Of a DNA stretch of 64,000 nucleotides, positions 32,093-41,781 are shown piece by piece. This DNA is from Streptacidiphilus sp041262525. GTDB lineage: Bacteria > Actinomycetota > Actinomycetes > Streptomycetales > Streptomycetaceae. Both the position numbers and the translations under genes were made by a program. Below the pieces are notes generated by a model. That model was not told the origin of the DNA, made no database searches, and saw only the letters and a program-made list of their open reading frames with translations. Position 1 is the stretch's first letter. Each line of letters begins with the position of its first letter. The stretch covers positions 186,001-250,000 of the forward strand of contig NZ_JBGCCK010000002.1 in assembly GCF_041262525.1 (NCBI RefSeq), given 5' to 3'.

Positions 32093-33310
32093 TCAGCCCT
32101 TCAGCGTCACCGGCAGCGTCTGGACGCTGTTGCTGAGGAACGAGGCGATCGGCACCGGCTCGCCCACGGCCCGGACCTGCGGGAAGCGCGCGTACAGCTC
32201 GCGCAGCGCGACCTCCGCCTCCAGGCGGGCCAACGGCGCGCCGAGGCAGAAGTGCAGGCCGTGGCCGAGCGAGAGGTGGCGGTTCGGCTCGCGGGTGACG
32301 TCGAAGCGGTCCGCCTCCTCGTAGTGGCGCGGGTCGCGACCCGCCGCGGTGTAGGAGGCGAGGATGCCGTCGCCGCGGCGGATGACCACGCCGCCGATCT
32401 CGATGTCGTCCAGCGCGAAGCGCATGAGGAAGTGGTTGACCGGCGAGTCGTAGCGCAGCGTCTCCTCCACCACCGCGGACCACGGGACCGCACCGGAGCG
32501 GACCAGCTCGCGCTGCTCGGGGAAGGCGGTCAGCGCGCGCACGGCGTTGGTGATCAGGTTGAGCGTCGTCGCGTGGCCGGCGATCAGCATGAGCATCATC
32601 GTGCCGACGACCTCCTGCTCGCTGAGCCGGTCGCCCGGGCCGGACTCCCCCGCCTCGCGTGCCGCGATCAGGTCGCTGGTCAGGTCGTCGCCCGGCTGCG
32701 CTCGGCGTTCGGCCGCGACCGCGCCCAGGACGCCGAACAGCCCGCGCTGTGCCGCGATCGCCTGCTCGGGCGTGGCCGAGCTGCGTACCACGACGCCCGA
32801 GTGCTCGTGCAGCTCGTCGCGCAACTCCTCAGGAATGCCCAGCAGTTCGCCGATGACCCGCATCGGCAGCGGGTAGGCGAAGTGCTCGCGCAGGTCGACC
32901 GGGCCGGGGGCGAGCGTGGCCATCCGGTCCAGCAGTTCGGCGACGATCGCTTCGACCTGCGGGCGCAGCGCCTCCACCCGGCGCGGCGTGAAGCCCCGGC
33001 TGACCAGCCCGCGCAGCCGCCGGTGGTCCTCTCCGTCGGCCGAGGTCATCCCGGGAATGGTGATCATGCCGAGCAGCGGCCAGTCCGCCGGGACCCGACC
33101 CTCCTGCAGCGCGTTCCAGTTGCCCGGGTTCTTGGCGACGCGGGCGTCGGCGAGCAGCGACTGCAGTTCGTCGTGGCCGGTGACGGCCCAGGCGGTCAGG
33201 CCGCCCGGCAGCTCCACCAGCGCGACCGGGCCGCGCTCGCGCAGGGCGGCGTTCTCGCCGTGATGGTCGCTGCCGTGGATGTCGAGGCGGTAGGGCGGTG
33301 CGCTGGTCAT
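32093..33310 (-). CDS. Cytochrome P450 (bacterial class I) with altered I-helix motif
   Basis: 405 aa, standard length. Heme-binding loop LSLGHGLHFCLGAPLARLEA with the axial Cys near residue 353; K-helix ExxR in VVEETLRYDSPV; N-terminal MTSADGEDHRRLRGLVSRGF typical of the CYP105/107-like bacterial group. The I helix reads MLMLIAGHATTLNLI: the usual acidic residue of AGHETT is Ala, so proton delivery to the bound oxygen may be altered. Redox partners are not encoded here. ATG 33310 is preceded by GGGGGATC. Substrate unknown; fadH follows on the same strand after 142 nt. Confidence 0.92.
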   Translation of the reverse strand: MTSAPPYRLDIHGSDHHGENAALRERGPVALVELPGGLTAWAVTGHDELQSLLADARVAKNPGNWNALQEGRVPADWPLLGMITIPGMTSADGEDHRRLRGLVSRGFTPRRVEALRPQVEAIVAELLDRMATLAPGPVDLREHFAYPLPMRVIGELLGIPEELRDELHEHSGVVVRSSATPEQAIAAQRGLFGVLGAVAAERRAQPGDDLTSDLIAAREAGESGPGDRLSEQEVVGTMMLMLIAGHATTLNLITNAVRALTAFPEQRELVRSGAVPWSAVVEETLRYDSPVNHFLMRFALDDIEIGGVVIRRGDGILASYTAAGRDPRHYEEADRFDVTREPNRHLSLGHGLHFCLGAPLARLEAEVALRELYARFPQVRAVGEPVPIASFLSNSVQTLPVTLKG

Positions 33311-33440
33311 GACGTGATCCCCCGAGGGTAAAGCCGAAACGTGACGAATGATCCCCTGATCGTTTCTGATCATGGATCACGACGTGACGCTCCGTCCACT
33401 CCATCCACTCCATCCGCTTCGCCCCCGAGGACGGCGCGAA

Positions 33441-33485
33441 GCGGGGGCTGGAGTCCGGTCCCCGGTTCCGGGCTCCAGCCCCCGC
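33441..33485. repeat. Large intergenic hairpin upstream of the P450 gene
   Basis: Arms GCGGGGGCTGGAG (33441-33453) and CTCCAGCCCCCGC (33473-33485), 13 bp exact, 19-nt loop with further CCGG pairing. It is inside the only stretch over 300 nt without a gene (33311-33622), which otherwise holds the P450 promoter area, including TGATCGTTTCTGATCA at 33357-33372. Confidence 0.8.
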
Positions 33486-33596
33486 TCGCCGGTCGGAAGG
33501 TCTCACGGCGACGAGGCCCACAATCGCGGAAGCCGCAGCGGCGGGGCCCCGTTGAGGGGTGTCGCAGCAGCGTGACAGTCGAGCGGACGAGAGACC

Positions 33597-33623
33597 AGCT
33601 TTTAGGGGGAGAGCCTAAAAGCT
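33597..33623. terminator. Terminator at the end of the winged-helix regulator gene
   Basis: AGCTTTTAGG (33597-33606) / CCTAAAAGCT (33614-33623), perfect 10-bp stem, 7-nt loop; the stem overlaps the regulator's stop codon by one base and carries TTTT in the 3' arm on the minus strand. Confidence 0.8.
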
Positions 33624-34621
33624 CAGCCGGAGCCCGGGTTCGCACAGACCAGCGCGTCCCCCAGGTCGGTGAGCACATGGCGGACGCGCTGGCCCTCGCG
33701 GACGCTGGCGATGAGGTCCGCGTTGCGCAGCGCGGTCGTGTGCTGCGAAGCGGTGGGCGCGCTCACGCCCAGGCGCGCGGCCAGCTCGCCGGTGGTGCAG
33801 CCGCCGCCGATGGCGCGCAGGGCGCGGGCCCGGCCCTGGCCGATCAGCACGGCCAGGCCGTCGCCGCCACGCGGGATCGAGCCGCGCGACCGGGCCGGGT
33901 AGACCAGGGTCGGCGGCCGGCTCGGGTCCAGCACCGGCAGGCACTGATTCAGGCCGAAGAGGCTCGGCACCAGCACCAGCCCCCGCCCGCCGAGCTCGAC
34001 CCGCGCGTCGGCGGCCAGGCCGGGGACCGGGACGAGCAACGCGCCCGCACCGCCTTGCCAGCTGATTCCCGGGTGCACCGAACCCGCCGCCGAGGCCAGG
34101 CCGAGCGAGGCGGCACGCTCGCTCACGTCAGCCATGTCCCGCCGCAGCGCCGCCCGCATGCCGCTCCAGCCGTCGGCCATGCACGCGGAGAAGAGGGAGC
34201 GCATCGCGGAGACCAGGCCACGAACCTCGCGCTGCCCGCCGTCGCGCAGGCGCAGCAGCGCGGTGGGTGGGCGGGTGAGTCCGGCGCGGGTCACGTAGAG
34301 CTCGATCTCGCGGGAGATCCGTTCGGGCTCGGCAGCCTCCAGCGCCTCCAGCTCGGACTCCAGGTCGTCGCCCATCCCTGGCACGAAGGGGACCAGCGGC
34401 AGCGGCACGAACCGTGGATGAGCATTGATCAGTTCCACGACGGGCAGTGCCCGCTGCGGCACCTGCCGTCGCGCCGTCGCCCACCAGCGTTCCCGCGCGA
34501 CCCCGCCGTCCGCGCGGGGGCCGTCATGGAGGGCGTCGACCAGATTGCGCAGTGGTGAGATCGAAAGGCGCATCCGCATCAGGTCCTCGGCATCGCAGCC
34601 GAGCAGAAGCGACGTCTCCAC
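33623..34621 (-). CDS. ArsR-like winged-helix regulator with large N-terminal domain
   Basis: 332 aa. The DNA-binding domain is C-terminal: RALRAIGGGCTTGELAARLG then VSAPTASQHTTALRNADLIA and REGQRVRHVLTDLGDALV (residues about 255-325), an ArsR/HTH_20-type winged helix. The N-terminal 240 residues (RLSISPLRNLVDALHDGPR; LVPFVPGMGDDLESELEALE) are an uncharacterised helical domain often found with this HTH in Streptomyces. The start GTG 34621 is chosen because the family-like sequence TSLLLGCDAEDLMRMRL begins there. No metal-binding Cys pair is seen, so not a classical arsenic sensor. Target unknown. Confidence 0.83.
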   Translation of the reverse strand: METSLLLGCDAEDLMRMRLSISPLRNLVDALHDGPRADGGVARERWWATARRQVPQRALPVVELINAHPRFVPLPLVPFVPGMGDDLESELEALEAAEPERISREIELYVTRAGLTRPPTALLRLRDGGQREVRGLVSAMRSLFSACMADGWSGMRAALRRDMADVSERAASLGLASAAGSVHPGISWQGGAGALLVPVPGLAADARVELGGRGLVLVPSLFGLNQCLPVLDPSRPPTLVYPARSRGSIPRGGDGLAVLIGQGRARALRAIGGGCTTGELAARLGVSAPTASQHTTALRNADLIASVREGQRVRHVLTDLGDALVCANPGSG

Positions 34622-34828
34622 CGTCGCCCACCCCCTCTCCTCCCCCGACCGAGCATAGACCGGACTGCGACCAGCACATGACAGTACGTCAGCCAGATTT
34701 GCCACGCACGTGGCCGATCGCGATCGCTCCCCGGCCACCCCAGCCCACCCCAGCCCGCCCCGGCGGCCCCGTTGCGGAGACGTTATTGATCGTTTCGACT
34801 GCCCCATTGTCGGGACCCCGCCCATAGT

Positions 34829-34840
34829 TTAGTTTCCTAA
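34829..34840. promoter_or_regulatory. TTAG-N4-CTAA operator candidate before the ROK kinase/ABC operon
   Basis: TTAGTTTCCTAA (34829-34840) in the AT-rich stretch 34825-34846, 49 bp before the kinase start. Read on the other strand it contains GTTAGGAAAC, which resembles, from memory, half-sites recognised by ROK-family repressors of chitosan metabolism in Streptomyces (CsnR). No repressor of that family is encoded in the window. Confidence 0.45.
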
Positions 34841-34888
34841 CTTAATCAGCACCTGGGTCCGTCTCGAGATTCACGCGAGGAGCCGCAC

Positions 34889-35866
34889 GTGCCACAACCA
34901 GTCGTCCTGGGCATCGACTTCGGCGGGACCAAGACCGCCCTGGCCGTCGTGGACGCCCACGGGACACGACTCGGGTCCGTCACCGTGCCCACCGCAGCCG
35001 AACAGGGAGCGGAGTCGAGCCTGAAGCGCGCGGTGTCCGCCGCCCGCGAACTCCTCGCCGAGGTCGCGCCCGCACGGGAGTTGACCGCGATCGGCGTCGC
35101 CACGATCGGCATCCCCGGCGAGACCGGCGTCGAGCTGGCCCCCAACATCCCCGGCTGGAGCGGACTCGCACTCGGCCGCGAACTGCGCGCCGCCTTCCCC
35201 GGCGCCCGGGTGCGCCTGGCGACGGACGTGAAGGCCGCCGCAGGCGTCGAGGCGGAGGAGGGCGCGTTGCGCGGCTGCGATCCGGGCCTCTACCTCAATC
35301 TCGGCACCGGACTGGCGGTCGCGATCGTGGCCGGAGGCCGGGTCGTCAGCGGCAGCAACGGGGCCTCCGGAGAGATCGGTTACGCGCTGCGCCGCCTCGC
35401 TGACGTCGGGCTGACCCTCGACGAACGGACGCCGCTGGAGGATGTGGTCAGCGGCAAGGCGCTCTTCGAGAACGCCGTACGCCACCTGCCGCCCGGGGCC
35501 ACCGGCGCCGAGGACGTCTTCGCCCGCGCGCCGCACGACCCGCAGGTGGCGGAGGTCCTGGCGGACTTCCTGGACGAGCTGAGCTTCCACCTGGTCAATC
35601 TGGCCCTGGCCGTCGACCCGCGCCGGATCGCGGTCGGCGGCGGGCTGGTCCGCTCCTGGGACGCCCTGCACGGACCGCTGCGCCGCGCCCTGGACGCGGC
35701 CCTGCCGTTCCCGCCGGAGCTGGTCCCCGCCGCCCACCCCTACGACGCGCCTCTGCTGGGCGCCCTCGCCCTCGGCCTCGCCGCCGCACGGGAGCCGGAC
35801 AGCGGCGAGGTCGGCAAGGCGGAGGGCAGTGCGACGGACAGTCCCGAGCACGCCCGCATCCCATGA
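34889..35866 (+). CDS. ROK-family sugar kinase lacking the zinc motif
   Basis: 325 aa. The phosphate-binding motif GIDFGGTKTALAVVD is at the N-terminus; GVATIGIPGETG, LATDVKAAAGVEAEEGALRG (with the catalytic Asp) and LYLNLGTGLAVAIVAGG follow, and RIAVGGGLVRSW closes the ATP site. Usual ROK kinases then have GEIGH and a CxCGxxGCxE zinc site; here the sequence is ASGEIGYALRRLADVGLTLD with no Cys cluster and Tyr for the His ligand. It probably phosphorylates the imported amino sugar (glucosamine or GlcNAc, or a glucose-type sugar); inferred from the downstream glycosidases. First gene of the chitosan-type locus. Confidence 0.87.
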   Translation: MPQPVVLGIDFGGTKTALAVVDAHGTRLGSVTVPTAAEQGAESSLKRAVSAARELLAEVAPARELTAIGVATIGIPGETGVELAPNIPGWSGLALGRELRAAFPGARVRLATDVKAAAGVEAEEGALRGCDPGLYLNLGTGLAVAIVAGGRVVSGSNGASGEIGYALRRLADVGLTLDERTPLEDVVSGKALFENAVRHLPPGATGAEDVFARAPHDPQVAEVLADFLDELSFHLVNLALAVDPRRIAVGGGLVRSWDALHGPLRRALDAALPFPPELVPAAHPYDAPLLGALALGLAAAREPDSGEVGKAEGSATDSPEHARIP

Positions 35867-35978
35867 CCTTCCATCAGTTCAGCGTCACCGCAACGCAAGT
35901 ACCGCCGCACCACCTGACATCGCCAGCACGGAACACCGCTGCCCCGCCGCAGCACCGTCCTTGGAGGGATCCGCAGAG

Positions 35979-37670
35979 ATGAGGCGCACCAGACTCGCCG
36001 CCGTCGCCCTGGCGATCGGCCTGGCCGCGACGGCCTGTACCAGCACGCAGCGCACCACCGACAAGCCCAGCGGTTCCAGCACCGCCGCCAACAACGGCCC
36101 GCACAAGCAGGGCGGCACGGTCACCATCTCCAACGAGCAGGGACAGACCTGGCCCTGCCAGTTCAACCCGTTCAACCCCTCCGTCTATCTGGAGTCCAAC
36201 GGCTTCGTCTACGAGCCGCTGGTCTTCGTCAACGCGCTCAACAACCAGGCCGAGACGCCGATGCTGGCCACCGGCTACCAGTGGAACGCCGACAAGACAC
36301 AGATCGTCTTCACCGTCCGCTCCGGCGTGAAGTGGAACGACGGGCAGGCTTTCACCGCCGACGACGTGGCCTTCACCTTCAACCTGATGAAGCGCGTGCC
36401 CGCCACCGACACCTACGCGCTGTGGACCGGCGCCGGACTGAAGAGCGTCACGGCCGCAGGCGACAAGGTCACCATGACCTTCAAGCAGAACGCGCAGACC
36501 TACTTCTTCTCCTTCGCCGACCAGGTCGGCATCGTCCCGCAGCACATCTTCGGCTCCGGCGCCGCCGCCGCGAACCCGGCCACCTGGGCCGATCCCAACC
36601 CGGTCGGCACCGGCCCGTTCACGGTCAGCCCGTGCACGCCCAACAACATCCAGTACACCGCCAACCCGAGCTACTGGCAGGCGGGAAAGCCGTACATCCA
36701 GAAGATCGAGTACCCGGCCTACCTGGACAACGGACCGGCCAACCTCGACCTGGCCAGCGGCAAGGCGCAGTGGGGCAGCCAGTTCATCCCCGGCATCAAG
36801 AACCTCTACCTGGCCAAGTCGTCCGACAACCACACCTGGTCGCCGCCGATGCTGAACGTGTCGCTCTGGCCGAACAACGACCCCTCGCACAAAGCCACCA
36901 GCACCCTGGCCGTGCGCCAGGCGCTCGCCGCAGCCATCGACCGCAGCCAGGTCGCCGCGATCGGCGAGGGCGGGCAGGAGCCGCCCGCCAACCAGTCCGG
37001 CGTGGTGGCGCCGACCTTCCAGAACTACTACGACTCGGCCGCCGTGGCCGCCGCCGGCTACGACAAGCCGGACCCCTCCAAGGCCGCGCAGTTGCTGGCA
37101 AGCGCGGGTTACTCGCCCTCGAACCCGCTGAAGCTGACGGTCATCACGATCACCGGCTACACCGACTGGGACGCCTCGCTCGCCGTCATCAAGCAGCAGC
37201 TGAAGCCGCTCGGCATCGACCTGACCATCGACGACCTGGCCCAGCAGACCTTCAATGCCAAGCTGTTCAACGGCAACTACGACCTCGCCTACTACGGTCT
37301 GCAGACCGGCGGCCCGACCCCCTACTACGAGCTGCGTGAGCTGCTCGCCTCGGCGAACACAGCGCCGATCGGCCAGCAGGCCAACAGCAACTTCGAGCGC
37401 TACAAGAACCCGGCGGTGGACGCGCTGTTCGCCCAGTACGCGACCGCGTCGCCGGACCAGCAGGTCGGGATCATCAAGCAGATCGAGGCGTCGATGATCA
37501 ACGACGTACCGGTCATCCCGATCACCGAGTCGGTGGACTGGTTCCAGTACAACACCAAGGACCTGGCGGGCTGGCCCACGCCGCAGGACCCCTACGCGCA
37601 GCCGGCGGCGTTCAACTTCCCCGACGCCGAACAGGTCCTGCTGCACATCTACTCCAAGTCGGCCCAGTAG
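35979..37670 (+). CDS. ABC transporter substrate-binding lipoprotein, family 5 (Dpp/Opp type)
   Basis: 563 aa. Signal peptide with lipobox at the end of RLAAVALAIGLAATACTST, so a membrane-anchored lipoprotein. The mature protein follows the SBP_bac_5 pattern: FVYEPLVFVNALNNQAETPM, YQWNADKTQIVFTVRSGVKW, NDGQAFTADDVAFTFNLMK and DPNPVGTGPFTVSPC. This family binds oligopeptides, but also oligosaccharides; chitin-oligosaccharide binding protein of Vibrio belongs to it (known). Given the GH2 and GH20 genes downstream I infer a (chitosan/chitin) oligosaccharide ligand. ATG 35979 follows GGAGGG. 112 nt separate it from the kinase gene, without a clear terminator. Confidence 0.92.
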   Translation: MRRTRLAAVALAIGLAATACTSTQRTTDKPSGSSTAANNGPHKQGGTVTISNEQGQTWPCQFNPFNPSVYLESNGFVYEPLVFVNALNNQAETPMLATGYQWNADKTQIVFTVRSGVKWNDGQAFTADDVAFTFNLMKRVPATDTYALWTGAGLKSVTAAGDKVTMTFKQNAQTYFFSFADQVGIVPQHIFGSGAAAANPATWADPNPVGTGPFTVSPCTPNNIQYTANPSYWQAGKPYIQKIEYPAYLDNGPANLDLASGKAQWGSQFIPGIKNLYLAKSSDNHTWSPPMLNVSLWPNNDPSHKATSTLAVRQALAAAIDRSQVAAIGEGGQEPPANQSGVVAPTFQNYYDSAAVAAAGYDKPDPSKAAQLLASAGYSPSNPLKLTVITITGYTDWDASLAVIKQQLKPLGIDLTIDDLAQQTFNAKLFNGNYDLAYYGLQTGGPTPYYELRELLASANTAPIGQQANSNFERYKNPAVDALFAQYATASPDQQVGIIKQIEASMINDVPVIPITESVDWFQYNTKDLAGWPTPQDPYAQPAAFNFPDAEQVLLHIYSKSAQ

Positions 37671-37705
37671 TAGCGCAGATCGGACCGAGCGAAAGGAAGC
37701 ACGAC

Positions 37706-38695
37706 GTGAGGTTCCTGCTCCGGCGGCTGGGCTTCTTCCTGCTGACCCTGTGGGCCGCCCTGACCCTGAACTTCTTCATTCCGAGGTTCATGCCGGGCAG
37801 CCCGGAACTGGCGCTGCGCGACCGCACCCGCGGCAAGGTGTCGCCCGCGGCGCTGGAGCAGATGCTCGCCTCCTTCGGCTTCAAACCGCACCAGAACCTG
37901 TTCGACCAGTACCTCGCCTACCTCGGCGACATGGTCACCGGCCACTGGGGGCTGTCCATCGGGCAGAACCTCGGTGAGCCGGTGACCACGATCATCGGCC
38001 AGGCCCTGCCATGGACGCTGGGCCTGGTCGGCCTCACCACCGTGATGGCCTTCGTCCTCGGCACGCTGATCGGCACGGTGGCCGGGTGGCGGCGCGGCGG
38101 GCGGCTGGACGGCATTCTGCCGCCGGTCTTCGTGGTGACCTCGGCGCTGCCCTACTTCTGGGTGGCCCTGGTCCTCATCATGGTCTTCTCGGTGTGGACG
38201 GGCGGCTGGCTGCCCGGCGACAACACCTACGACAACACCATCATCCCCGGCCCCTCGCCGGGCTTCGTCACCAGCGTCCTGCAGCACGCCCTGCTGCCGG
38301 CGGCGACGCTGCTGATCACCTCCATCGGCGGCTGGATCCTCACCATGCGCAACAACATGATCACCACCCTGGCCGAGGACTACATCCGGATGGGCCGGGC
38401 CAAGGGACTCTCCAACCGCCGCATCATGTACGGCTACGCGGCCCGCAACGCGATCCTGCCGAACCTTTCCGGCTTCGCGATGTCGCTGGGCTTCGTGATC
38501 TCCGGCGCGATCCTGATCGAGTATGTCTTCAACTACCAGGGCCTGGGCTACCTGCTCTACAACGCCGTGCAGAACGTGGACTACCCGCTGATGCAGGTGC
38601 TGTTCATGCTCTTCACGGTGGCGGTGCTGGTCGCGGTCCTGGCCTGCGACCTGGCGACGGTCTGGCTCGACCCGCGCGCCCGGGCGAAGGGGTGA
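37706..38695 (+). CDS. ABC transporter permease, DppB type
   Basis: 329 aa, six membrane segments. It begins RFLLRRLGFFLLTLWAALTL NFFIPRF-like, as DppB proteins do, and the EAA-like loop is RMGRAKGLSNRRIMYGYAAR before NAILPNLSGF. GTG start at 37706 after GAAAGGAAG. It is one half of the membrane channel with the next gene, whose ATG is 5 nt beyond this stop. Confidence 0.93.
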   Translation: MRFLLRRLGFFLLTLWAALTLNFFIPRFMPGSPELALRDRTRGKVSPAALEQMLASFGFKPHQNLFDQYLAYLGDMVTGHWGLSIGQNLGEPVTTIIGQALPWTLGLVGLTTVMAFVLGTLIGTVAGWRRGGRLDGILPPVFVVTSALPYFWVALVLIMVFSVWTGGWLPGDNTYDNTIIPGPSPGFVTSVLQHALLPAATLLITSIGGWILTMRNNMITTLAEDYIRMGRAKGLSNRRIMYGYAARNAILPNLSGFAMSLGFVISGAILIEYVFNYQGLGYLLYNAVQNVDYPLMQVLFMLFTVAVLVAVLACDLATVWLDPRARAKG

Positions 38696-38700
38696 GCGGG

Positions 38701-39604
38701 ATGAGGAAGCACCGCTCGAACGGCTTCTGGCCGGCGCTGCGCGGCAATCGCAAGGCGATGACCGGGGCAGTCATCCTGCTGGTCTTCACGCTGGTCGCCG
38801 CGTTTCCCGGACTGTTCACCTCCGTGCGGGACCCGAACGCCCTCCTCTCTCCGCCCTCCCTGCAGCCCTCGGGCGCGCACTGGCTCGGCACGACCAGCCT
38901 CGGGCAGGACATCTACGCCCAACTCGTCTACGGCACCCGACAGTCGTTGATCATCGCCGTCGTCGCCGGGGCCTTCGCGACAGTGCTCTCGGTGCTGATC
39001 GGCGTCTCCGCCGCGTATCTGGGCGGGGTCTTCGACGACCTGCTCTCCATGCTGACCAACGTGATGCTGGTGATCCCCGCCTTCCCACTGATCATCATCC
39101 TGTCCAAGTACGCGGGCAAGGGCTCGTTGACGGTGATGCTGGCGGTGCTGGTCGCCACCGGCTGGTCCTACGGCGCCAACCAGCTGCGCGCGCAAGCGCT
39201 TTCGCTGCGCAACCGGGACTTCCTCGAGTCGGCCAGGGTCCGCGGCGAGCGGCGCGGCTACATCATCGTCTTCGAGGTGCTGCCGACGATGACCTCGCTC
39301 ATCGTCGCCAACTTCCTCGGCGCGGCGCTGTATTCGGTGCTGAGCGCGGCCGGCCTGCAGTTCCTCGGGCTCGGCGACCCGAACTCGTCCAGCTGGGGCA
39401 CGATGCTCTACTGGTCGCAGAACCAGCAGGCGCTGCTGACGGGCAGCCCGCTGTGGTCACTCGCCCCGGGTCTCTGCGTGGCCCTGCTGGGCGCCGCCTT
39501 CGCGCTGATCAACTACGCCTTCGACGAGATCGGCAACCCGGCCCTGCGGCCGGTGCGTACCAACGCGCGCACGCGCGTGAAGACCGTGAAGAAGAGGGGG
39601 CAGC

Positions 39605-39630
<26 letters not shown>
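38701..39630 (+). CDS. ABC transporter permease, DppC type
   Basis: 309 aa. Typical DppC start: a first transmembrane segment, then the extracellular domain with LQPSGAHWLGTTSLGQDIYA, followed by five further segments. EAA-like loop: LESARVRGERRGYIIVFEVL. ATG 38701 is preferred to GTG 38692 because GAAGGGG lies 8-9 nt before it. Its 3' end overlaps the ATPase gene by 26 nt. Confidence 0.93.
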
Positions 39631-40635
<1,005 letters not shown>

Positions 40636-40639
<4 letters not shown>

Positions 40640-41685
40640 CCGAGGGCCTCACCCACCAGGAAGCTTCGCGGCCGGCTGCTCCGCTGCCGATTCCCCCGCT
40701 GCTGGAGACCGTCGAGCTGACCCGGCACTTCAAGGTCGGCGCCGGGCTCTCGCGGCGGATGCTGCACGCCGTCGACGGCGTCAATCTGGTGATCAACCGT
40801 CAGGAGATCGTCGCCCTGGTCGGCGAGAGCGGCAGCGGCAAGTCGACCGTCGCCCGGCTGCTGGCCCAGGTCCACCGGCCGACCAGCGGTGAGATCCGCT
40901 ACCAGGGCAGGTCGCTCGCCGCACTGCGCGGCCGGCGGGCGCAGCTGGCGTACCGCAGCGACGTGCCGATGGTCTTCCAGGACCCGTTCAGCTCGCTCAA
41001 CCCCGCCTACCCCGTCGCCCACGGCATCCTGCGCGGCCTCAAGCTGCACCGACCCGAACTGGGCCGGGCCGAGCGGCAGGCCGAGGCGGAGCGGGTGGTG
41101 GAGGCGGTCGGCCTGTCCCCCGCCACGGAGATCCTGGCCCGGTACCCGCACGAGCTCTCCGGCGGCCAGCGGCAGCGGATCGGCTTCGCGCAGGCGCTGG
41201 CGTACCGGCCGAAGCTGATCCTGGCGGACGAGCCGGTCTCGATGCTGGACGTCTCGATCCGGATCGGGCTGCTGAACGTGATGGCGGAGCTGCGCGAACG
41301 CGAGGGCGTCTCCTTCCTCTACATCACCCACGACATCGCCAGCGCACGCTACGTCTCGGACCGGCTGCTGGTGATGTACGGCGGGCATGTCGTCGAGTCG
41401 GGGCCGACCGAGGACGTGCTGGCCGGTCCGAAGCACCCCTACACCCAACTGCTCCTCTCCGCGGTGCCTGATCCCCGGGCGCCGCTGGAGGTGGACGCCG
41501 CGGCGGCGAAGTCAGAGCCGCCCGTGGTGATCGATCCGGGGCCGGGCTGCCGGTTCCGGGAACGCTGTCCGTTCGCGGTCGAGCGGTGCTTCGCCGAGAC
41601 CCCGCTGCTGCGGGAGCTCGGCCCGGCCCACACGGCCGCCTGTCATGTCGCGGTCGCCGACGAGGTGCCGACCGCCGCGGTGTAG
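40636..41685 (+). CDS. ABC transporter ATP-binding protein, DppF type
   Basis: 349 aa. Walker A GESGSGKST, signature LSGGQRQRIG, Walker B LILADEPVSM, switch His LYITHDIASA; the C-terminal motif GCRFRERCPFAVERC is again present. GTG 40636 overlaps the preceding stop (GTGA). With DppD it forms the heterodimeric ATPase. The presence of both dedicated ATPases means that this transporter does not depend on the shared MsiK used by CUT1 sugar importers in Streptomyces. Confidence 0.95.
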
Positions 41686-41781
41686 TCACGATCCCCGGTC
41701 CCTCTCTGTAGAGCGCACCTCATCCGCACCTGTGCACACGTTCATCGCAAGCTCCCGCTTCCCCCACGTCAAGGAGCATTG

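Noticed and set aside
33357..33372. TGATCGTTTCTGATCA near the P450 promoter
   Set aside because: Only 5-6 bp arms and no linked regulator; mentioned with the gap but not called a separate operator.
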